A stretch of DNA of 9,305 bases. Source: Proteiniphilum sp. (GTDB lineage Bacteria > Bacteroidota > Bacteroidia > Bacteroidales > Dysgonomonadaceae). Position 1 is the stretch's first letter; every line of letters starts with the position of its first letter. A program made the translations under genes and the position numbers. Below are positions 7,088 to 9,305 of the stretch, one piece after another. The stretch spans positions 1 through 9,305 of the forward strand of contig JAISZV010000132.1 of NCBI GenBank assembly GCA_031284475.1, given 5' to 3'. The notes below the pieces were generated by a model. It was given only the letters and a program-made list of their open reading frames with translations, searched no databases and was not told the DNA's origin.

Positions 7088-7108
7088 TCTTATTTCTGCG
7101 AGATTACA
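7083..7108 (+). other. Intercistronic hairpin overlapping the stop codon of the first oxidoreductase
   Basis: TGTAATCT (7083-7090) and AGATTACA (7101-7108) are exact 8-bp reverse complements around a 10-base loop, and the 5' arm includes the TAA stop. No T-run follows directly, so an efficient terminator is unlikely. It may be an RNA processing or stability element between the two oxidoreductase genes, or coincidence. Confidence 0.35.
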
Positions 7109-7156
7109 GGCTATAATATCATTTTTATAACACCAAACTTTTCACATACGAATTAT

Positions 7157-8506
7157 ATGCAAAATCAACAAAAAAAAGTAACGAGAAGAGAATTTCTGGG
7201 CCTATCCGCATTGGGATTAACAAGCCTGACGATACTGCCGAGTTGGACAATGAACGGTATTAAAATAGCGCCAAGCGACAGGGTGGTTTTGGGTTTTATC
7301 GGCCTGGGAAGACAGGGTATAAGCGACTTCCATGCTTTTGCCCAATGCCCCGGCGTGCAGGTTGCCGCTGGTTGCGATGTGGATTCGATCAAGAACGACC
7401 GCTTTAAACGGGTGGTTACCTCCTGGCAAAAATCAAAAGGGACGCCCGAAAGATGCGATGTGTACGATTTCTATGAGCAACTGCTCGAACGGAAAGATAT
7501 TGACGCGATTGAAATCGCTACTCCCGACCATTGGCATGCGTTGGCAACGATCCACTCCTGCCAGGCGGGAAAGGATGTGTATTGTCAGAAACCGTTGACG
7601 TACAGTATTTCCGAAAGCCTCTCCGTTGTAAAAGCCGTCCGCCACAACAACCGCATCTTGCAGGTAGGCAGCCAGCAACGTTCGGACAAAGAATTTCAAA
7701 CGGCCATCGCCATGGTAAGGAACGGAAGCCTCGGATATGTGAAACAGGTACACGTAAGGGTGGGAGATTCGCCTGCGCCTTTCAACCTGCCGGAAGAACC
7801 CGTACCTTCTAACCTGAACTTCAACCAGTGGCTTGGCCCGTTGAACTTCCCCGTGGTACATTACAACCACGCAATGTGTCCGCCGATTGCCTATCCCGAA
7901 CTGAAAGAGACAGGCGATTGGGCCGTATGGCGTTATTACAGGGAAACCGGAAACGGATTTATAGGCGACTGGGGCGCGCATCATTTCGACATCACGCAGT
8001 CGGCCCTCGGTATGGACGGATTGACCCCCGTGGAATATATACCTGCGGGATATAAGGGCACGAAATATCCAACCATGAAGTACGCCAACGGACAGGTGAT
8101 CACCGAACAGCCTTTCCGCGACGACAAACCGGACGATAAAGGGATCAACTTCATCGGAGAGAAAGCGTGGTTGAAAGTGGCGAGAGGTTACATCGAATGT
8201 TCCGATCCCGGCCTTTTGCAGAAATCCGAGCAAACTATTGCCTCCGGAGAATACGAAACGAGCGCTTCGCACATGCAGGACTTTATCAACAGCGTGCGGT
8301 CGAGAAAAGAACCCATCGCACCGGTCGAAGCAGGCGCCTCCAGCGCAATATTGTGCTGCAACGTGAATATCGCCCACGAACTCGGACGCCCGGTGAGATG
8401 GGATCCGGTAACCAAACGGTATTTTGACGATAAAGAGGCCGAGGCGCACCGCTTGTATTCCTATGAATATAGAAATCCTTATAAATTACCCTATTGGGAT
8501 AAATAA
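7157..8506 (+). CDS. Tat-exported Gfo/Idh/MocA family oxidoreductase (QKP variant)
   Basis: A 449-residue NAD(P)-dependent oxidoreductase of the same superfamily as the gene upstream, but clearly divergent. R10-R11 in TRREFLGLSALGLTSL form a Tat signal, and no lipobox cysteine follows. The nucleotide-binding loop is G46-F-I-G-L-G-R-Q-G54. ATPDHWHA and YCQKPLTY follow; QKP (144-146) replaces the EKP of the upstream paralog and keeps lysine K145. D271-W-G-A-H275 in FIGDWGAHHFDI gives the catalytic Asp/His pair. The C-terminal stretch HMQDFINSVRSRKEPIAPVEAG and the ending RNPYKLPYWDK are typical of a large Bacteroidota/Planctomycetota subgroup. It lies 69 bases after the first oxidoreductase and only 10 bases before the ThuA start, implying an operon. 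The function would be oxidation or reduction of a sugar hydroxyl outside the cytoplasm; substrate unknown. The long antisense ORF across it is a shadow. Confidence 0.9.
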   Translation: MQNQQKKVTRREFLGLSALGLTSLTILPSWTMNGIKIAPSDRVVLGFIGLGRQGISDFHAFAQCPGVQVAAGCDVDSIKNDRFKRVVTSWQKSKGTPERCDVYDFYEQLLERKDIDAIEIATPDHWHALATIHSCQAGKDVYCQKPLTYSISESLSVVKAVRHNNRILQVGSQQRSDKEFQTAIAMVRNGSLGYVKQVHVRVGDSPAPFNLPEEPVPSNLNFNQWLGPLNFPVVHYNHAMCPPIAYPELKETGDWAVWRYYRETGNGFIGDWGAHHFDITQSALGMDGLTPVEYIPAGYKGTKYPTMKYANGQVITEQPFRDDKPDDKGINFIGEKAWLKVARGYIECSDPGLLQKSEQTIASGEYETSASHMQDFINSVRSRKEPIAPVEAGASSAILCCNVNIAHELGRPVRWDPVTKRYFDDKEAEAHRLYSYEYRNPYKLPYWDK

Positions 8507-8516
8507 TTTTAAGAGT

Positions 8517-9293
8517 ATGCAATTTTATGGAAAAATAATAGCCGCTCTTGTAGGAGTAATGTTTTGTGCAACTCAAATTACAACGATTGCCGGCAATCCT
8601 GAAATAAACGAAAATGCGTTACGAGGCAAAAAAGTGTTGTACGTTTACGGCGGCTGGAAGGGCCACGAACCCGAAAAATGCCGGGATATATTCGTACCCT
8701 GGTTAAAATCGGAAGGAGCGGAAGTTTTCTTGTCCGATAATCTCACCTGCTATGACGACTCCGTATTGATGGCTAACATAGACCTTATCATACAGCACTA
8801 TACGCAAGGAGAAATATCCAGCTCGCAAGACAAAGCATTGCGTAACGCCGTTAAGCGGGGAGTAGGATTGGCCGGCTGGCATGGGGGAACAGGCGATTCT
8901 TTCAGGAACAACACCGATTTTCAATATATGGTCGGCGGACAATGGGTGTCTCATCCGGGAAATATTATTTCCTACACGGTGAACATTACCGACAAAAAAG
9001 ATACTGTTACCGGAGGATTAAAGGATTTTAAGATGAAATCCGAGCAATACTATATGCACGTCGATCCGAATATAAAAGTGTTGGCGACGACGACTTTCTC
9101 CGGGGAACATGACTTTTGGATTGAAGGCGCCGTGATGCCTGTAGTGTGGAAGAAACAGTACGGAAAAGGACGGGTCTTCTACTCTTCACTGGGACACGTT
9201 GCCGGCGATTTTGATGTGTCCGAGGCGCTCGAAATCATGAAACGCGGTATTAGATGGGCGGCGAAAAGCCTGGAAAAAGGGCCGGAAAAATAG
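8517..9293 (+). CDS. Secreted ThuA-like domain protein
   Basis: A 258-residue protein with one ThuA-like (trehalose utilisation) domain of glutamine amidotransferase-like fold. ThuA works with the dehydrogenase ThuB in rhizobial trehalose/3-keto-disaccharide catabolism; most Bacteroidota homologs are uncharacterised. I start it at ATG 8517, not the upstream in-frame ATG at 8424, because the later start gives a proper Sec signal (MQFYGKIIAALVGVMFCA, cut near residue 25-26) and a 10-base spacer instead of an 83-base overlap with the oxidoreductase. Visible family motifs are KVLYVYGGWKGHEP near the N-terminus, the G120-W-H-G-G124 loop, GGQWVSHPG, KSEQYYMH and the C-terminal PVVWKKQYGKGRVFYSSLGH. 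The C-terminus is complete (TAG at 9291). It is last of three probable co-transcribed genes and, like the oxidoreductases, is exported, suggesting work on their products. Precise reaction unknown. Confidence 0.88.
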   Translation: MQFYGKIIAALVGVMFCATQITTIAGNPEINENALRGKKVLYVYGGWKGHEPEKCRDIFVPWLKSEGAEVFLSDNLTCYDDSVLMANIDLIIQHYTQGEISSSQDKALRNAVKRGVGLAGWHGGTGDSFRNNTDFQYMVGGQWVSHPGNIISYTVNITDKKDTVTGGLKDFKMKSEQYYMHVDPNIKVLATTTFSGEHDFWIEGAVMPVVWKKQYGKGRVFYSSLGHVAGDFDVSEALEIMKRGIRWAAKSLEKGPEK

Positions 9294-9305
9294 CTTCCGC
9301 CGGTA

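Noticed and set aside
7433..8449. A 338-codon antisense ORF across the second oxidoreductase
   Set aside because: It lies wholly within a gene with clear Gfo/Idh/MocA motifs; its translation shows no recognisable family, and it is explained by codon bias on the real strand.
8424..8516. Upstream in-frame ATG as start of the ThuA gene
   Set aside because: It would overlap the preceding oxidoreductase by 83 bases and bury the signal peptide behind 31 unrelated residues; ATG 8517 gives a normal Sec signal and spacing.

Overview
The window looks like a chromosomal segment from a member of the Bacteroidota, probably Bacteroidales. This is an inference from three things: starts preceded by A/T-rich sequence instead of Shine-Dalgarno motifs, several perfect TAnnTTTG elements (the -7 box of the Bacteroidota primary sigma factor), and a gene set typical of the group (GH95 fucosidase, Tat-exported Gfo/Idh/MocA oxidoreductases, ThuA-like protein). 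All recognisable genes are on the + strand.

Layout. Bases 1-1178 are the C-terminal two thirds of argS (arginyl-tRNA synthetase), cut by the window edge and followed by a weak A/T-rich terminator. Bases 1179-1551 are a 373-base gap with a -7 box and an unusual hairpin-rich leader. Bases 1552-4125 encode a secreted GH95 alpha-L-fucosidase, followed after 6 bases by a TIM-barrel sugar isomerase/epimerase (4132-5121). Bases 5122-5722 are a 601-base A/T-rich gap. It holds what I read as a decayed C-terminal fragment of another Gfo/Idh/MocA oxidoreductase (about 5344-5616) and a 12-bp inverted repeat (5640-5679). Bases 5723-9293 carry a likely operon: Tat-type Gfo/Idh/MocA oxidoreductase, a second divergent Tat-type Gfo/Idh/MocA oxidoreductase, and a Sec-exported ThuA-like protein. 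The spacers are 69 and 10 bases.

How the genes may work together. The GH95 enzyme would release L-fucose, or the related L-galactose, from glycan ends outside the cytoplasm. The two Gfo/Idh/MocA proteins, the isomerase-fold protein and ThuA belong to families that recur together in Bacteroidota loci for oxidative (3-keto) sugar and glycoside metabolism. A periplasmic oxidation route working beside a classical fucosidase is the most interesting biological reading. It is inference: no substrate can be read from the sequence, and no DUF1080-type 3-keto-glycoside enzyme or SusC/SusD pair lies in this window.

Points most worth a second look: a 10-A run near the end of the GH95 gene that may add about 39 spurious residues; the structured leader before GH95 with two anti-Shine-Dalgarno-complementary hairpins; and the oxidoreductase relic in the 5.1-5.7 kb gap. 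I found no tRNA, rRNA, CRISPR array, insertion sequence or attachment site.
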